Source of the DNA: Chitinophagales bacterium
GTDB lineage: Bacteria > Bacteroidota > Bacteroidia > Chitinophagales > Chitinophagaceae
Direction: 5' to 3'
DNA: 64,000 nucleotides
Assembly (NCBI GenBank): GCA_017303415.1
Contig: JAFLBJ010000001.1
Location: 1,550,001 to 1,614,000, forward strand
Shown here in pieces: positions 8,829 to 18,632 of the stretch (position 1 is its first letter; the number at the start of each line of letters is the position of its first letter). The notes under the pieces were generated by a model, which had not been told where the DNA came from, did no database searches, and was given only the letters and a program-made list of their open reading frames with translations. The position numbers and the translations under genes are program-made.

Positions 8829-11162
8829 TCAAAGGGAGGAGAACTTTACCGTAATGCGGATATTGTTATTCCTCCCTTTGTCGTCTGTACAGGATATTTT
8901 TACCGGGCCTTCCCGGGGAATAAAGAAAAGTTTCTCACCAGGTGAAGCCGAGCGGTAAAATTGATCATCCACATACCAGTAAACCCTGTCCACATCATTT
9001 CCGGTCTGACAAGCCAATTGCAAAGGTTCCGGGTTCTTTTTACTGATATAATATTCTCCATTGGCTGTAGGTGACAGGATCAACGGGGCTTTTCCTTTGA
9101 ATACTACTTCACATTCCGGGTTATGAGGAGGCACACGCTCATATTGTAGCTGGTTCTCTTCATACCAGTTTTGCATTTCGGGCTCGATCAGGCGGATCAT
9201 TTTTTTCTTATACCCAGCAGCAGGCATACAGGATTTACAATAAGAGATCTTTTCATCCGGGCTCATCATCACTTCCTGCCGGTTGGCACAGGGTATAGTG
9301 GAGGAGATCAGCGGAATAAAATAGTCCATCACTTTATGTTGGCATTGTGGAGACGGTACATGCCCGGTTTCTGAACAAACCTGCCGCAAGGCGCAATCTT
9401 CCGGTGGGGCATTCCATTCATTTTCCGTATCATAATCAATGGTGTTGAAAATGCGAAAAAGCAGGGGGGTGGCAGTTTGCGCCCCACTCAGGTCGGCGAT
9501 TCCCAGGCCTGAAAAATTACCCACCCACACCCCAACCGTAAAGTGCTTATTGTATCCAATACTCCAGGCATCCCGGCGTCCGTAACTGGTTCCTGTCTTC
9601 CAGGATATCCGGGGCATTTTTTCGGTGGCCCCCCAGTTAAGCGGAAAATCCGGACGGTTGACCTTGGAAAGAATATCGGTGACCATAAAATTGGCGGCGG
9701 GGCTGAGTATCCGAACCTGTCTGGGAGTGGAACCCGAGCGGAGATATTGTGGGGCATACCAGGTGCCATCCTGTGCAAAGGCACTAAACAAGCCCGTGAG
9801 TTCTTCCAGTGTGGTTCCACATCCTCCCAGGATCATGGATAGGCCGAGTTTATGCTGATCCTTTCGAATCTGTCTGAAATCACAGGCGCTTAGTTTGCTT
9901 ACCAACTTGTCTTTACCCAACAGGCGCAGGCCCTTTACTGCCGGGATATTGAGGGAATGTTCCAGGGCATATTCCATGGTTACATACCCATTGAATTTTT
10001 CATCATAGTTTTCGGGGGCATAACCCTGGTAGTTGACCGCTACATCGGTCATCACCGACTTGGGTGTCAGCAAGCCTTCGTCGATGCAAAGACCATATAA
10101 AAGTGGTTTTAAGGTACTCCCCGGTTGCCTTATGGCCTTGGCCCCATTCACCTGTCCACCATCAGTTGTATCCTGGAAGGAAGACGAACCCACATAGGTG
10201 ATCACCTGATGTGTTTTATTGTCAATGATGACCACGGCCGCATTGCGGATCTGGCGCAGTTTCAAACCACGGATATAGTCTTCCACCAACCGCTCCGTTT
10301 TAAGCTGGGTATTCAGGTTTATCCAGGTAGGGATCAAATGGCCTCCCTGTCTTTTGAGCCGGTAGGCCAGGTGAGGAATATGACGGGGTACTGTTCCCCG
10401 GCTGGCGTTCATGGGTTCGGCCAGGGCATCCGCGATCTCTTTTTGCGTAAATACCTTGTCAGCTGCAAATTTTTGCAACCACCTGTTCCTTTCCTCCACA
10501 ATACGGGCGTTATGGCGACCGATGACCAGGGAAGAAGGGCGGTTGGGTATGATGGACAAGGCCGTGATCTCGGCCAGCGATAGATGATCCGGTGCCTTGT
10601 TGAAATACAAAAAAGCCGCTGCCTTTACTCCCTCAATGTTTCCCCCATAGGGCACCAGGTTGAGATAAAGTTGCAGGATCTCTTTTTTACTGTATTTAAG
10701 TTCCAGTTGAAGGGCCCGGAACATTTCGATGATTTTACTGCCGATATTCCTTTTCCGGGGCTCCAGCAAACGGGCCACCTGCATGGTGATCGTACTGGCC
10801 CCTGAAGTTCTTTTTAACCGAAAAAGGTTCTTGAAAAAGGCGCGGGTTACGGCAGCGGGATTGATGCCCGGGTGTGAATAGAAATATTTATCCTCTTTGG
10901 CAATGATGGTCTTTTGTAAAAGCGGTGAGATCTCCTCCAATTCGGTCACCATCCTCCATTTTTCATCGTTGGTTAGATAGGCATGAATGATCTCCCCTTT
11001 CTGGTCGGTTACAATAGGGGAAAAATCCGGTGGCGGGGGTGGGGGAAATATCCAGTGCAGGAGAAAGAAAAGCACGATCATCCCCACAAGGGCCAGCCCA
11101 GTCCGTTTCAGAAATTTTAACAAGGATTTGCGGGTAAACCGTATGGAGAATCGATTGGGCAT
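8829..11162 (-). CDS. pbpC: penicillin-binding protein 1C (bifunctional)
   Basis: This is an inner-membrane enzyme that polymerises and cross-links peptidoglycan. One N-terminal membrane helix lies at about residues 22-39. The GT51 glycosyltransferase domain has catalytic E90 in EDKYFYSHPG and the GASTITMQ motif (121-128). The transpeptidase domain has STLK (S349-K352), SLN (403-405) and KTGTS (522-526). The last 200 residues form the cysteine-containing BiPBP C-terminal domain diagnostic of PBP1C. The gene is divergent from an alpha-2-macroglobulin gene 88 bases away, the pairing long known for bacterial macroglobulins. Confidence 0.95.
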   Translation of the reverse strand: MPNRFSIRFTRKSLLKFLKRTGLALVGMIVLFFLLHWIFPPPPPPDFSPIVTDQKGEIIHAYLTNDEKWRMVTELEEISPLLQKTIIAKEDKYFYSHPGINPAAVTRAFFKNLFRLKRTSGASTITMQVARLLEPRKRNIGSKIIEMFRALQLELKYSKKEILQLYLNLVPYGGNIEGVKAAAFLYFNKAPDHLSLAEITALSIIPNRPSSLVIGRHNARIVEERNRWLQKFAADKVFTQKEIADALAEPMNASRGTVPRHIPHLAYRLKRQGGHLIPTWINLNTQLKTERLVEDYIRGLKLRQIRNAAVVIIDNKTHQVITYVGSSSFQDTTDGGQVNGAKAIRQPGSTLKPLLYGLCIDEGLLTPKSVMTDVAVNYQGYAPENYDEKFNGYVTMEYALEHSLNIPAVKGLRLLGKDKLVSKLSACDFRQIRKDQHKLGLSMILGGCGTTLEELTGLFSAFAQDGTWYAPQYLRSGSTPRQVRILSPAANFMVTDILSKVNRPDFPLNWGATEKMPRISWKTGTSYGRRDAWSIGYNKHFTVGVWVGNFSGLGIADLSGAQTATPLLFRIFNTIDYDTENEWNAPPEDCALRQVCSETGHVPSPQCQHKVMDYFIPLISSTIPCANRQEVMMSPDEKISYCKSCMPAAGYKKKMIRLIEPEMQNWYEENQLQYERVPPHNPECEVVFKGKAPLILSPTANGEYYISKKNPEPLQLACQTGNDVDRVYWYVDDQFYRSASPGEKLFFIPREGPVKISCTDDKGRNNNIRITVKFSSL
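8830..8880. repeat. hairpin at convergent gene ends
   Basis: CAAAGGGAGGA (8830-8840) and TCCTCCCTTTG (8870-8880) are perfect 11-base inverted arms around a 29-base loop. They cover the stop and last codons of pbpC, just past the GIN-domain gene. This could stabilise or terminate transcripts from either side, but there is no clear T-run. Confidence 0.45.
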
Positions 11163-11250
11163 GCCTCTTTTTGTGGTCAGTACAAAATTGCATTGATTTC
11201 GGTACTTTTAATCAACTTTATTTTATTCTCCACTCCATTAACCATTTCAT

Positions 11251-14200
11251 ATGCGTCTCCGACTGCTCAGCCTTTTCCTGTTAAGTACAGGCGTACTCAC
11301 GCTTTCGTGTAACCGAAATGCGGTGGTACTCGACTCCACCAATGCAAAGGACGAGGTACCCCGCTTAACCAACCTGAACTTCCGGTTTAGCAAATCCCTG
11401 GCCCCCGATTCATTGCTGAATAGTTGGGATTCGACTGAGTACATCAAATTCGAACCTGCCATCCCGGGCCGCTTTCGGTGGGAGAGCCCGGATATGCTGG
11501 TGTTTTCTCCAGCCGCACCCCTGGCCCCCGCTACAACCTACAAAGCAAAAATGACCAATGAAGTACTTCGGTACAGCAAATTTGGGAAGGTGGAGAAAGC
11601 CGATAAGATCGAATTTCATACGCCTCACCTGACAGTAGATGACCTTCAGGTATTTTGGACCGCGAAAGATGAGTCTGGAAAAAATGCCTATCCCCAGGTT
11701 GACCTGTTTTTTAATTATCCTGTAAAACCAGAGGAGATCAAGGATAAGCTTACGATCACGGTAGATGGAAAAGAGAAAGAGTTTACCCTGTTAACCCAGT
11801 CACCGGAGAATAAGTTATCTGTTTCGATCAATAACCTGACTGTGGAGGATAAAGATTATCAGGTAAAAGTGACGCTGGGCAAAGGGATCAAACCCCTGGA
11901 AGGAAATAATTCAACTCCGGATGATCTGGTAGAGAATTTTAATATTCCCTCACCTTTTGTACTGCTTATTCAAAGTGTGGAAGGACGGCATGATGGGGAG
12001 GAAGGTAGTGTGGAGATCAGGACCAGTCAGCCATTGGTGTCCGAAAATATCAAGAACTATATCAAGATCGACCCTGAAATGAATTATTCCGTCGAGCTCA
12101 CCGAATCGGGAGCCTTGATCCGGAGTGAAGCATTCAATGTGGAAAAGAGCTATACCGTGAATTTTCTGAAAGGACTTCGCGGAAGACTGGGAGGTGTATT
12201 AAAGGAAGAGGTATCACAACAGGTTGCATTTGGGGAATTGGAATCAGGGATCAATTTTACCAATAACAAGGGCATCTACCTTTCCAAACAAGGGGCCAGA
12301 AACCTGGAGATCCGTATCACCAATACCCCCAAGGTAAAATTGATCGTTTCAAAGGTTTATGAGAATAACCTCCTGCTGGCCCAACGCTATGGGTATTCGC
12401 CACGCGAGAAGAATTCCTATTATGGCGATTATTATGAAGATGAATATTCTTACGCGAGTTTTTCCGATATGGTTTTGGGTGATGTGATCTATGAAAAGGA
12501 GATCGATACCCGGAGCCTTCCACGAAGTGGGGGCGGACACCTGCTCAACTTCGCCCAATTTGAAGACCGGCTTCCTGATTTCAATGGTATCTACCATGTG
12601 GTGGTGCGCTCAACCGAAAGTTATTGGGTGCAGGACAGCCGTTTTGTTTCCGTATCCGATATAGGGTTGATTGCCCGGGAAGGGACAGACAAAATGTTGG
12701 TATTTGCCAATTCGATCAAGACTGCGAACGCGCTGGCCGGGGTGAATATCATGGTGTATGGAGGTAATAACCAACTTTTAGGTACGGGGGCCACCAATAG
12801 TGATGGCGTGGCAGAGATCGAAATGGCAAAGAAAGAATATAGTGGTTTCAAGCCTGCGATGATCATTGCCAAGACGGCAGATGATTTCAATTACCTGCCT
12901 TTTAATTCCACACGGGTAAATACTTCCCGGTTTGAAGTGGGTGGAAAACGAAACAACCCGACAGGGCTCGATACCTATATCTATGCAGAAAGGGATATTT
13001 ATCGTCCCGGAGAGAAGATCAATTTCTCCGTCATTATCCGCGACCGTCAATGGAAAAGCCCGGGTGAGATACCCGTATTGCTGAAGATGCTCATGCCAAA
13101 TGGTAAGGAATTGAAAACCTTCCGGAAGACACTGAACGAAGAAGGAAGTATCGAAGGCGCGGTTGATCTGGCCACTTCCGCTATTACCGGTGGATATACT
13201 TTGGAAGTTTATTCCTCCAATGAGGTTTTGTTGGGAACACAAAGTTTCAATGTGGAAGAATTTGTGCCTGACCGTATCCGGGTTCAATCCAAATTGGATA
13301 AGGAATCGATTCAGACCGGGGAAACGGCTAATGTACAGGTGACGGCCACCAATTTCTTTGGGCCACCTGCCGCCAATCGTAACTATGAGTTGGAGATACA
13401 GGTAAGAAGACAATATTTTTCACCGGAAAAATTCGAAGGGTATAATTTCAACCTGGAGAATATGAGCTCGGTGTTTGATAAAAATGTGTCACAAGGTCAA
13501 ACCGATGCCAATGGTCAGGTTTCAGGTTCCTATACCCTGACCGATATTTTAAAGAATATGGGTCTTCTCCAGGCGGTCTTTTATACTACCGTTTTTGATG
13601 AAACAGGAAGACCGGTAAGCCGAAGCTCCAGTCTGAACTTATATACCCAACCTGTATTCTTTGGTATTCAACGCGAAGGATATTACTATCAGCCTTTGAA
13701 CACGGCAGCCAAATTCAAGTTGGCAGCGGTGAACAAAGGGGGGGCAGCCACTTCCGCGTCGGCCAAAGTCCAGGTGATCAAACATGAGTACCATACCAAC
13801 CTGGTCAAAAGCGGAGGGTATTTCCGTTATGAATCACAGAAAGAAGATAAGTTGATGGAAGAAAAGACCTTGTCCATAGGTAATGGGTCCAGTTATTCCT
13901 ATGTACCCCGTTCACCGGGCGATTACGAGATCCGTGTGTATGCTCCCGATGCCAATACCTATGTCAGTGAATCATTTTATAGTTATGGCAATTGGGGTTG
14001 GGGCAATTCCAACAGCACATTTGAAGTGAATAATGAAGGCCATATCGATATTGCCCTTGATAAGGGGAAGAACCCTTATTTTACCAACGAAACAGCTGTG
14101 GTCACATTCAAAGCTCCCTTTGATGGGCGTATGCTGGTGACCATGGAAACTGATAAGATTGTTTCCTATCATTATGTCAACGTAGAGAAACGTACCGCGC

Positions 14201-16668
14201 AATTAAATCTTCCCATTTCTGCGGATCACCTGCCAAATGTATATGTCACCGCCACGCTGATCAAGCCGCATGAACTGACCGATATGCCGCTGACCGTGGC
14301 ACATGGCTATCAGAACCTCCAGGTGGAAGATAAATCCAGGAAGATTGCTGTTGAAATCGAAGCAAAGAAAACCGTTCGCTCACGTACCAGTCAGGAGATC
14401 ACGGTAAAGGCAACTCCTGGTAGTTATGTCACTCTTTCGGCGGTAGACAATGGTGTATTACAGGTGAGTAGTTTTAAGACACCAAATCCGTATGATCATT
14501 TTTACAGCAAAAAAGCCTTGCAGGTAAATGGATATGACATCTATCCCTTACTGTTTCCTGAAGTGCGCGGTCGGCTCAGCAGTACAGGTGGGGATGGTGA
14601 TCTTTCCATGGAAAAAAGGGTCAATCCAATGCCTGCAAAACGCATCAAAGTGGTTTCATTCTGGAGTGGGATTTCAAAGGCCAATGGCAGTGGTGAGGCA
14701 AAATTCAATGTGCAGGTGCCACAGTTCAGCGGAGAGATACGCCTGATGGCCGTGGCCTATAAAGGATCAAGTTTTGGTGCAGGAGAAAATACAATGACCG
14801 TTGCAGATCCCGTTGTGATCAGTACAGCACTTCCCCGGTTTTTAAGTCCGGGCGATACGGTCACGGTGCCTGTTACGCTAAGTAATACTACCGCAAAAGC
14901 AGCTACGGTAAGTGCGCAGTTAAAGACCGATGGCCCTCTGAAGGTGCTGGGTGGAACAACACAATCCGTAGACCTGGCAGCCAATAGTGAGGGCCGGGCC
15001 ACCTTCCGTATTGTGGCCGACCCCGTGATGGCTGTTTCCAAAGTACGCGTGGAGGTAAATGGTATGGGTGAAAAATTCTTTGATGAAACAGAGATATCGA
15101 TCCGTCCAGCCAGCACCCTGCAAAAAGTGACAGGAAGCGGAATGGTGAAAGGTGGCTCCACACAGGCGGTACAAATAGGGCTTGGTGATTTTATTCCATC
15201 CAGTGTGGATTACAAGTTAGTGGTAAGCCGGAGCCCTGTATTGGAATGGGGTAAACAATTGGAATACCTGGTTCAGTATCCATACGGTTGTACCGAGCAA
15301 ACAGTATCAGCCGCCTTCCCCCAACTGTATTTTGGCGACCTGGTGGATGTGATGAACAAAAAGGGTGTTGCCGCCTCCAATGCGAATTACAATGTGATGG
15401 AGGCCATTCGCAAGATAAAAATGCGCCAGGTGGAAAACGGGGCACTGACCTTGTGGGATGGAGAGGGCTATCCCCATTGGTGGACGACCGTCTATGCCAC
15501 CCACTTCTTACTCGAAGCACGCAAGGCCGGGTTCACCGTGGAGAACAGTTTACTGGATCCTATGCTGGCCTATCTGACCAACCGGTTAAGAAATCGCGAA
15601 ACCATCGCCTATTATTATAACAGGGATCAAAACAGGAAGATCGCACCCAAGGAAGTGCCTTATAGTTTGTTTGTACTGGCCCTTGCCGGTCGCTCAAATA
15701 TTCCTTCCATGAATTATTATAAGGCCAATCCTGATCTGCTCGCGATAGATGGCAAGTACCTGCTCTCTGCAGCCTATGCCATCGCCGGGGATAAGAAATC
15801 ATTTACCAGTATGCTGCCCACGGCTTTTGTGGGAGAAGAATCGGTTTCTCAAGCCGGTGGCAGCTGGTATTCGGATCTGCGCGATGAAGGGATAGCCCTG
15901 AATGCGTTATTGGAAGTGGATCCGGCCAATAAGCAGATCGGAGTAATGGCCAGACATGTCAGTGATAAATTAAAATCACGGGAGTGGTTGAGCACACAGG
16001 AGCGTTCCTTTGGTTTTCTTGCCTTGGGCAAGATCGCAAGAGCCGCAGCACAATCTGACGCCACAGCTGAAATTAAAGTGGGAGGAAAGACCATTGCGAA
16101 GGTGGATGGTGGAAACTGGACTGGTGTGAAGGCAGCCCTTAAAGGAAGCAATATTGAAATTGTGGCAAAAGGGAATGGACAACTGTATTATTTCTGGGAA
16201 GCTGAGGGAATCAGCGCGACTGGTAGTTATAAGGAAGAGGACAGCTATCTCAAAGTTCGCCGTCGCTTTTATGACCGTTTTGGAAAAGAGCTTAGTGGTT
16301 CATCCTTTAAACAAAATGACCTGATCGTGATCGGGGTGAGTCTGGAGAAATCCTATTCCGGTACGGTGGAGAACGTTGTGATCACTGATCTTTTGCCCGC
16401 CGGGTTTGAGATCGAGAACCCACGGACCAAGGAGATCCCCGGAATGGATTGGATCAAGGATGGTTATTCACCTACGGCATTGGATGTTCGTGACGACCGC
16501 ATTCACTTCTTTATTGATATGGCCAATAATAAACAGACTTATTATTATGCAGTAAGGGCTGTTTCTCCGGGATACTATCGAATGGGCCCTGTAAGTGCGG
16601 ATGCAATGTACAAAGGCGAGTATCATTCGTATCATGGGGCGAGGATGGTGAGGATAGATGACAGATGA
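11251..16668 (+). CDS. alpha-2-macroglobulin family lipoprotein with thioester
   Basis: This very large (1805-residue) envelope protein is thought to trap proteases entering the periplasm. The N-terminus is a lipoprotein signal ending in LTLSC. MG-type beta domains and an MG2-like segment (around 570-690) follow. The bait and A2M domains come next. The thioester motif C1347-T-E-Q1350 lies within PYGCTEQTVSAAFPQLYF, followed by the alpha/alpha-toroid complement-like domain. The intact CxEQ suggests it can form the reactive thioester, unlike non-thioester bacterial homologues. The divergent neighbour is pbpC, supporting a joint role in protecting or repairing the cell wall. The last few codons lie inside a tandem repeat that continues downstream. 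Confidence 0.93.
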   Translation: MRLRLLSLFLLSTGVLTLSCNRNAVVLDSTNAKDEVPRLTNLNFRFSKSLAPDSLLNSWDSTEYIKFEPAIPGRFRWESPDMLVFSPAAPLAPATTYKAKMTNEVLRYSKFGKVEKADKIEFHTPHLTVDDLQVFWTAKDESGKNAYPQVDLFFNYPVKPEEIKDKLTITVDGKEKEFTLLTQSPENKLSVSINNLTVEDKDYQVKVTLGKGIKPLEGNNSTPDDLVENFNIPSPFVLLIQSVEGRHDGEEGSVEIRTSQPLVSENIKNYIKIDPEMNYSVELTESGALIRSEAFNVEKSYTVNFLKGLRGRLGGVLKEEVSQQVAFGELESGINFTNNKGIYLSKQGARNLEIRITNTPKVKLIVSKVYENNLLLAQRYGYSPREKNSYYGDYYEDEYSYASFSDMVLGDVIYEKEIDTRSLPRSGGGHLLNFAQFEDRLPDFNGIYHVVVRSTESYWVQDSRFVSVSDIGLIAREGTDKMLVFANSIKTANALAGVNIMVYGGNNQLLGTGATNSDGVAEIEMAKKEYSGFKPAMIIAKTADDFNYLPFNSTRVNTSRFEVGGKRNNPTGLDTYIYAERDIYRPGEKINFSVIIRDRQWKSPGEIPVLLKMLMPNGKELKTFRKTLNEEGSIEGAVDLATSAITGGYTLEVYSSNEVLLGTQSFNVEEFVPDRIRVQSKLDKESIQTGETANVQVTATNFFGPPAANRNYELEIQVRRQYFSPEKFEGYNFNLENMSSVFDKNVSQGQTDANGQVSGSYTLTDILKNMGLLQAVFYTTVFDETGRPVSRSSSLNLYTQPVFFGIQREGYYYQPLNTAAKFKLAAVNKGGAATSASAKVQVIKHEYHTNLVKSGGYFRYESQKEDKLMEEKTLSIGNGSSYSYVPRSPGDYEIRVYAPDANTYVSESFYSYGNWGWGNSNSTFEVNNEGHIDIALDKGKNPYFTNETAVVTFKAPFDGRMLVTMETDKIVSYHYVNVEKRTAQLNLPISADHLPNVYVTATLIKPHELTDMPLTVAHGYQNLQVEDKSRKIAVEIEAKKTVRSRTSQEITVKATPGSYVTLSAVDNGVLQVSSFKTPNPYDHFYSKKALQVNGYDIYPLLFPEVRGRLSSTGGDGDLSMEKRVNPMPAKRIKVVSFWSGISKANGSGEAKFNVQVPQFSGEIRLMAVAYKGSSFGAGENTMTVADPVVISTALPRFLSPGDTVTVPVTLSNTTAKAATVSAQLKTDGPLKVLGGTTQSVDLAANSEGRATFRIVADPVMAVSKVRVEVNGMGEKFFDETEISIRPASTLQKVTGSGMVKGGSTQAVQIGLGDFIPSSVDYKLVVSRSPVLEWGKQLEYLVQYPYGCTEQTVSAAFPQLYFGDLVDVMNKKGVAASNANYNVMEAIRKIKMRQVENGALTLWDGEGYPHWWTTVYATHFLLEARKAGFTVENSLLDPMLAYLTNRLRNRETIAYYYNRDQNRKIAPKEVPYSLFVLALAGRSNIPSMNYYKANPDLLAIDGKYLLSAAYAIAGDKKSFTSMLPTAFVGEESVSQAGGSWYSDLRDEGIALNALLEVDPANKQIGVMARHVSDKLKSREWLSTQERSFGFLALGKIARAAAQSDATAEIKVGGKTIAKVDGGNWTGVKAALKGSNIEIVAKGNGQLYYFWEAEGISATGSYKEEDSYLKVRRRFYDRFGKELSGSSFKQNDLIVIGVSLEKSYSGTVENVVITDLLPAGFEIENPRTKEIPGMDWIKDGYSPTALDVRDDRIHFFIDMANNKQTYYYAVRAVSPGYYRMGPVSADAMYKGEYHSYHGARMVRIDDR

Positions 16669-16829
16669 CGGAGGACAGATGACGGATGTTGGATGATGGA
16701 TGATGGATGTTGGATGTTGGATGACGGATGACGGATGACGGATGACGGATGACGGATGACGGATGTTGGATGTTGGAGGGCAGATGGCGGATCGTGGCTG
16801 TCATCTGTCATCAGTCCTCCGTCATCCCC
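16649..16829. repeat. GATGACG-type tandem repeat forming a large hairpin
   Basis: Units GGATGAC and GGATGTT recur many times, with five or more uninterrupted GATGACG copies around 16720-16762. The opening GATGACAGATGACGG has an inverted counterpart near 16798-16825 (CTGTCATCTGTCATC), so the whole block can fold back. It overlaps the stop codon of the macroglobulin gene and ends just before a terminator. Confidence 0.85.
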
Positions 16830-16844
16830 CTCCCCCAAAAACAA

Positions 16845-16869
16845 AAAAGTCCTCCAAAAGAGGACTTTT
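16845..16869. terminator. bidirectional intrinsic terminator
   Basis: AAAAGTCCTC and GAGGACTTTT flank a CAAAA loop, giving A- and T-runs on both sides. It lies between the convergent macroglobulin and RRM-protein genes and can serve both. Confidence 0.85.
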
Positions 16870-16895
16870 CTTCTTACAAGGACTTATAAAGAGGT

Positions 16896-17273
16896 TCAGT
16901 AATTATCTCTGAATCCACCACGGTCGCGGTTATAACCACCGCCGCCGCCGTTGCCGCCTTTACGGAAGCCGCCACCGCCGCCACCGCCAAAGCTTCTCTT
17001 CTTGAATCCACCGCTGCCGCCGCTGCCGCCTTCTTTAGGACGGCTTTCATTCACGACCAGGTTACGGCCTTCAACTTCGCTGCCATTCAGCTGTGCGATT
17101 GCCGCTTGCGCTTCTTCGTCGTTCGGCATTTCTACAAAACCGAACCCTTTGCTGCGCTGGGTGAATTTGTCGGTAACGATTTTGGCGGAGCTCACCTCGC
17201 CAAATTGTGCAAATAAGTTGGACAAGTCCTGATCTTTGAGACCCCAACTAAGGTTTCCTACGTAAATGTTCAT
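16896..17273 (-). CDS. glycine-rich RRM RNA-binding protein
   Basis: This 125-residue protein has one RRM domain (residues 1-78) with RNP2 IYVGNLSW at 2-10 and RNP1 KGFGFVEM near 43-50. A glycine-rich tail of RGG/GGGGG type ends in RGGFRDNY. Such proteins bind single-stranded RNA and are often cold- or stress-induced in cyanobacteria and Bacteroidota. I chose the ATG at 17273 because it yields the canonical MNIYVGNLSW start. An upstream in-frame ATG adds 16 non-conserved residues. The leader is long and AT-rich. It lies downstream of the rpsF operon but is separated from it by a terminator. Confidence 0.92.
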   Translation of the reverse strand: MNIYVGNLSWGLKDQDLSNLFAQFGEVSSAKIVTDKFTQRSKGFGFVEMPNDEEAQAAIAQLNGSEVEGRNLVVNESRPKEGGSGGSGGFKKRSFGGGGGGGFRKGGNGGGGGYNRDRGGFRDNY

Positions 17274-17433
17274 GAAAAAAAAGGTTTTAAATAAAAAATA
17301 GTGCAACAGTGAAACAATCAACCTTCGAACATTCGCTGGAAAAAAAGGAATCGTTCAGAAGACTTGTGAAACTGACAGAGCACCAATACAGTACAAAATA
17401 ACGTATTTTTTTACAGAAAATTATCAGAACAAA

Positions 17434-17460
17434 AAAATCCGCTGAAAATCAGCGGATTTT
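17434..17460 (-). terminator. terminator after rplI
   Basis: Perfect arms AAAATCCGCTGA and TCAGCGGATTTT flank a 3-base loop. Read on the minus strand the hairpin runs into TTTTTTT, just downstream of rplI. Confidence 0.88.
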
Positions 17461-17483
17461 ATAAGTCGTTAAGATAGAGTCAG

Positions 17484-17930
17484 TTATTCAGCCACCACTT
17501 CAAATTCCACCTCGGTCGTTTTTCCGCCACCAAAGTCAATGCTGGCCTTATAGGAACCCAGTTCCTTAACATCATCATTGATTGATATGCGTTTACGATC
17601 GATTTCATAACCTTTTTGGTCGCGGATAGCCCGGCTTAATTGCAGGGAGGTCACGCTACCAAAGATCTTACCACTGGTACCGGTTTTGGCACCAACTTTC
17701 AGCGGGGATTCGCTCAATTTGGCAACCACATTGTTGATCTCGGCGAGCATGGCATCCTCTTTTTTCTTCTGCACTTTCAGCCATTCGTCGAGTTGCTTGC
17801 GGTTTCCGGGGTTGGCTTCCACGGCTTTCTTCTGGGGGATCAGATAGTTGCGGGCATAACCATTGCGTACCCGTACAACCTCATTTTTGCCACCCAGGTG
17901 ATCTACGTCTTGAATCAGTATTACTTCCAT
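17484..17930 (-). CDS. rplI: 50S ribosomal protein L9
   Basis: This 148-residue component of the large ribosomal subunit is full length. The N-terminal 23S-binding domain has the family opening MEVILIQDVDHLGGKNEVVRV and the NYLIPQKKA segment. The connecting helix and C-terminal domain (KIFGSVTSLQLSRAI) follow. It is the last gene of rpsF-rpsR-rplI and starts 10 bases after rpsR. A strong terminator follows. Confidence 0.98.
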   Translation of the reverse strand: MEVILIQDVDHLGGKNEVVRVRNGYARNYLIPQKKAVEANPGNRKQLDEWLKVQKKKEDAMLAEINNVVAKLSESPLKVGAKTGTSGKIFGSVTSLQLSRAIRDQKGYEIDRKRISINDDVKELGSYKASIDFGGGKTTEVEFEVVAE

Positions 17931-17940
17931 GGGCTCCTCC

Positions 17941-18204
17941 TTATTTTAATAAATCGGTTACATACGGCAATAACGCCATCTGGCGGGCTTTTTTGATGGC
18001 TTCACCCACCAGACGCTGATACTTCAGAGAGTTACCAGTGATCCGACGAGGGAGCATCTTGCCCTGCTCATTCAAAAATTTCTTCAGGAACTCTACATCT
18101 TTGTAGTCAATGTAGCGGATGCCATATTTTTTAAACCGACAATACTTTTTAACGTGCGTATCGGTTTTAATGGCGGTCAGGTATTTGATCTCATTCTTTG
18201 CCAT
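17941..18204 (-). CDS. rpsR: 30S ribosomal protein S18
   Basis: This 87-residue small-subunit protein binds the platform of the 30S subunit together with S6. It contains the family core [20 protein letters not shown] and [21 protein letters not shown], ending [10 protein letters not shown]. It lies 3 bases after rpsF and 10 bases before rplI, the standard operon order. Confidence 0.98.
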   Translation of the reverse strand: MAKNEIKYLTAIKTDTHVKKYCRFKKYGIRYIDYKDVEFLKKFLNEQGKMLPRRITGNSLKYQRLVGEAIKKARQMALLPYVTDLLK

Positions 18205-18207
18205 GTC

Positions 18208-18564
18208 TTAAGCCTCCACTGCTTTTTCGGTTCCTGTAGAAACGCCACTTCTCTTTCTTGCGTTGTACTCGACGGCGTATTTATCGAGTTTGGTCAACAG
18301 TTGACGAAGCACATGGTCGTCACGAAGAAGCTGGATCTTCAGCTTCTCATTGAAGTCGGATGGCGCAGAATATTCCAACACCCAGTAAAGACCTGTGGTC
18401 TTTTTCTGAATGGGATACGCCAGTGATTTTAATCCCCAGGGATTCGTATGCACCACCTTCCCGCCGTTGTTCGACAGAAAGTCGATGTACTTCTTCTGTT
18501 CTGCTTTGAAGTCTTCTTCACTCAGAACAGGGGTAAAAATCACCATCAATTCGTAATTGTTCAT
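18208..18564 (-). CDS. rpsF: 30S ribosomal protein S6
   Basis: This 118-residue small-subunit protein starts NNYELMVIFTPVLSEEDF and carries the WGLKSLAYPIQKKTTGLYWVLEY core. It is first in the rpsF-rpsR-rplI operon. A -7 promoter element lies upstream at 18606-18613. Confidence 0.98.
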   Translation of the reverse strand: MNNYELMVIFTPVLSEEDFKAEQKKYIDFLSNNGGKVVHTNPWGLKSLAYPIQKKTTGLYWVLEYSAPSDFNEKLKIQLLRDDHVLRQLLTKLDKYAVEYNARKRSGVSTGTEKAVEA

Positions 18565-18605
18565 TACCCTGTTTTTTGTTAATAAAATTGTTTAAAAATG
18601 GGCTG

Positions 18606-18613
18606 CAAAGATA
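18606..18613 (-). promoter_or_regulatory. candidate -7 element of the rpsF operon
   Basis: TATCTTTG on the minus strand matches TAnnTTTG exactly and would start transcription about 35 bases before rpsF. The expected -33 position falls in the arm of the adjacent long hairpin, where no clean TTTG is seen. Confidence 0.55.
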
Positions 18614-18632
18614 GGCAGTTTGGGGGGAATTA

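Noticed and set aside
16649..16829. GATGACG block as a CRISPR array
   Set aside because: The words are 7 bases with no spacers between them.
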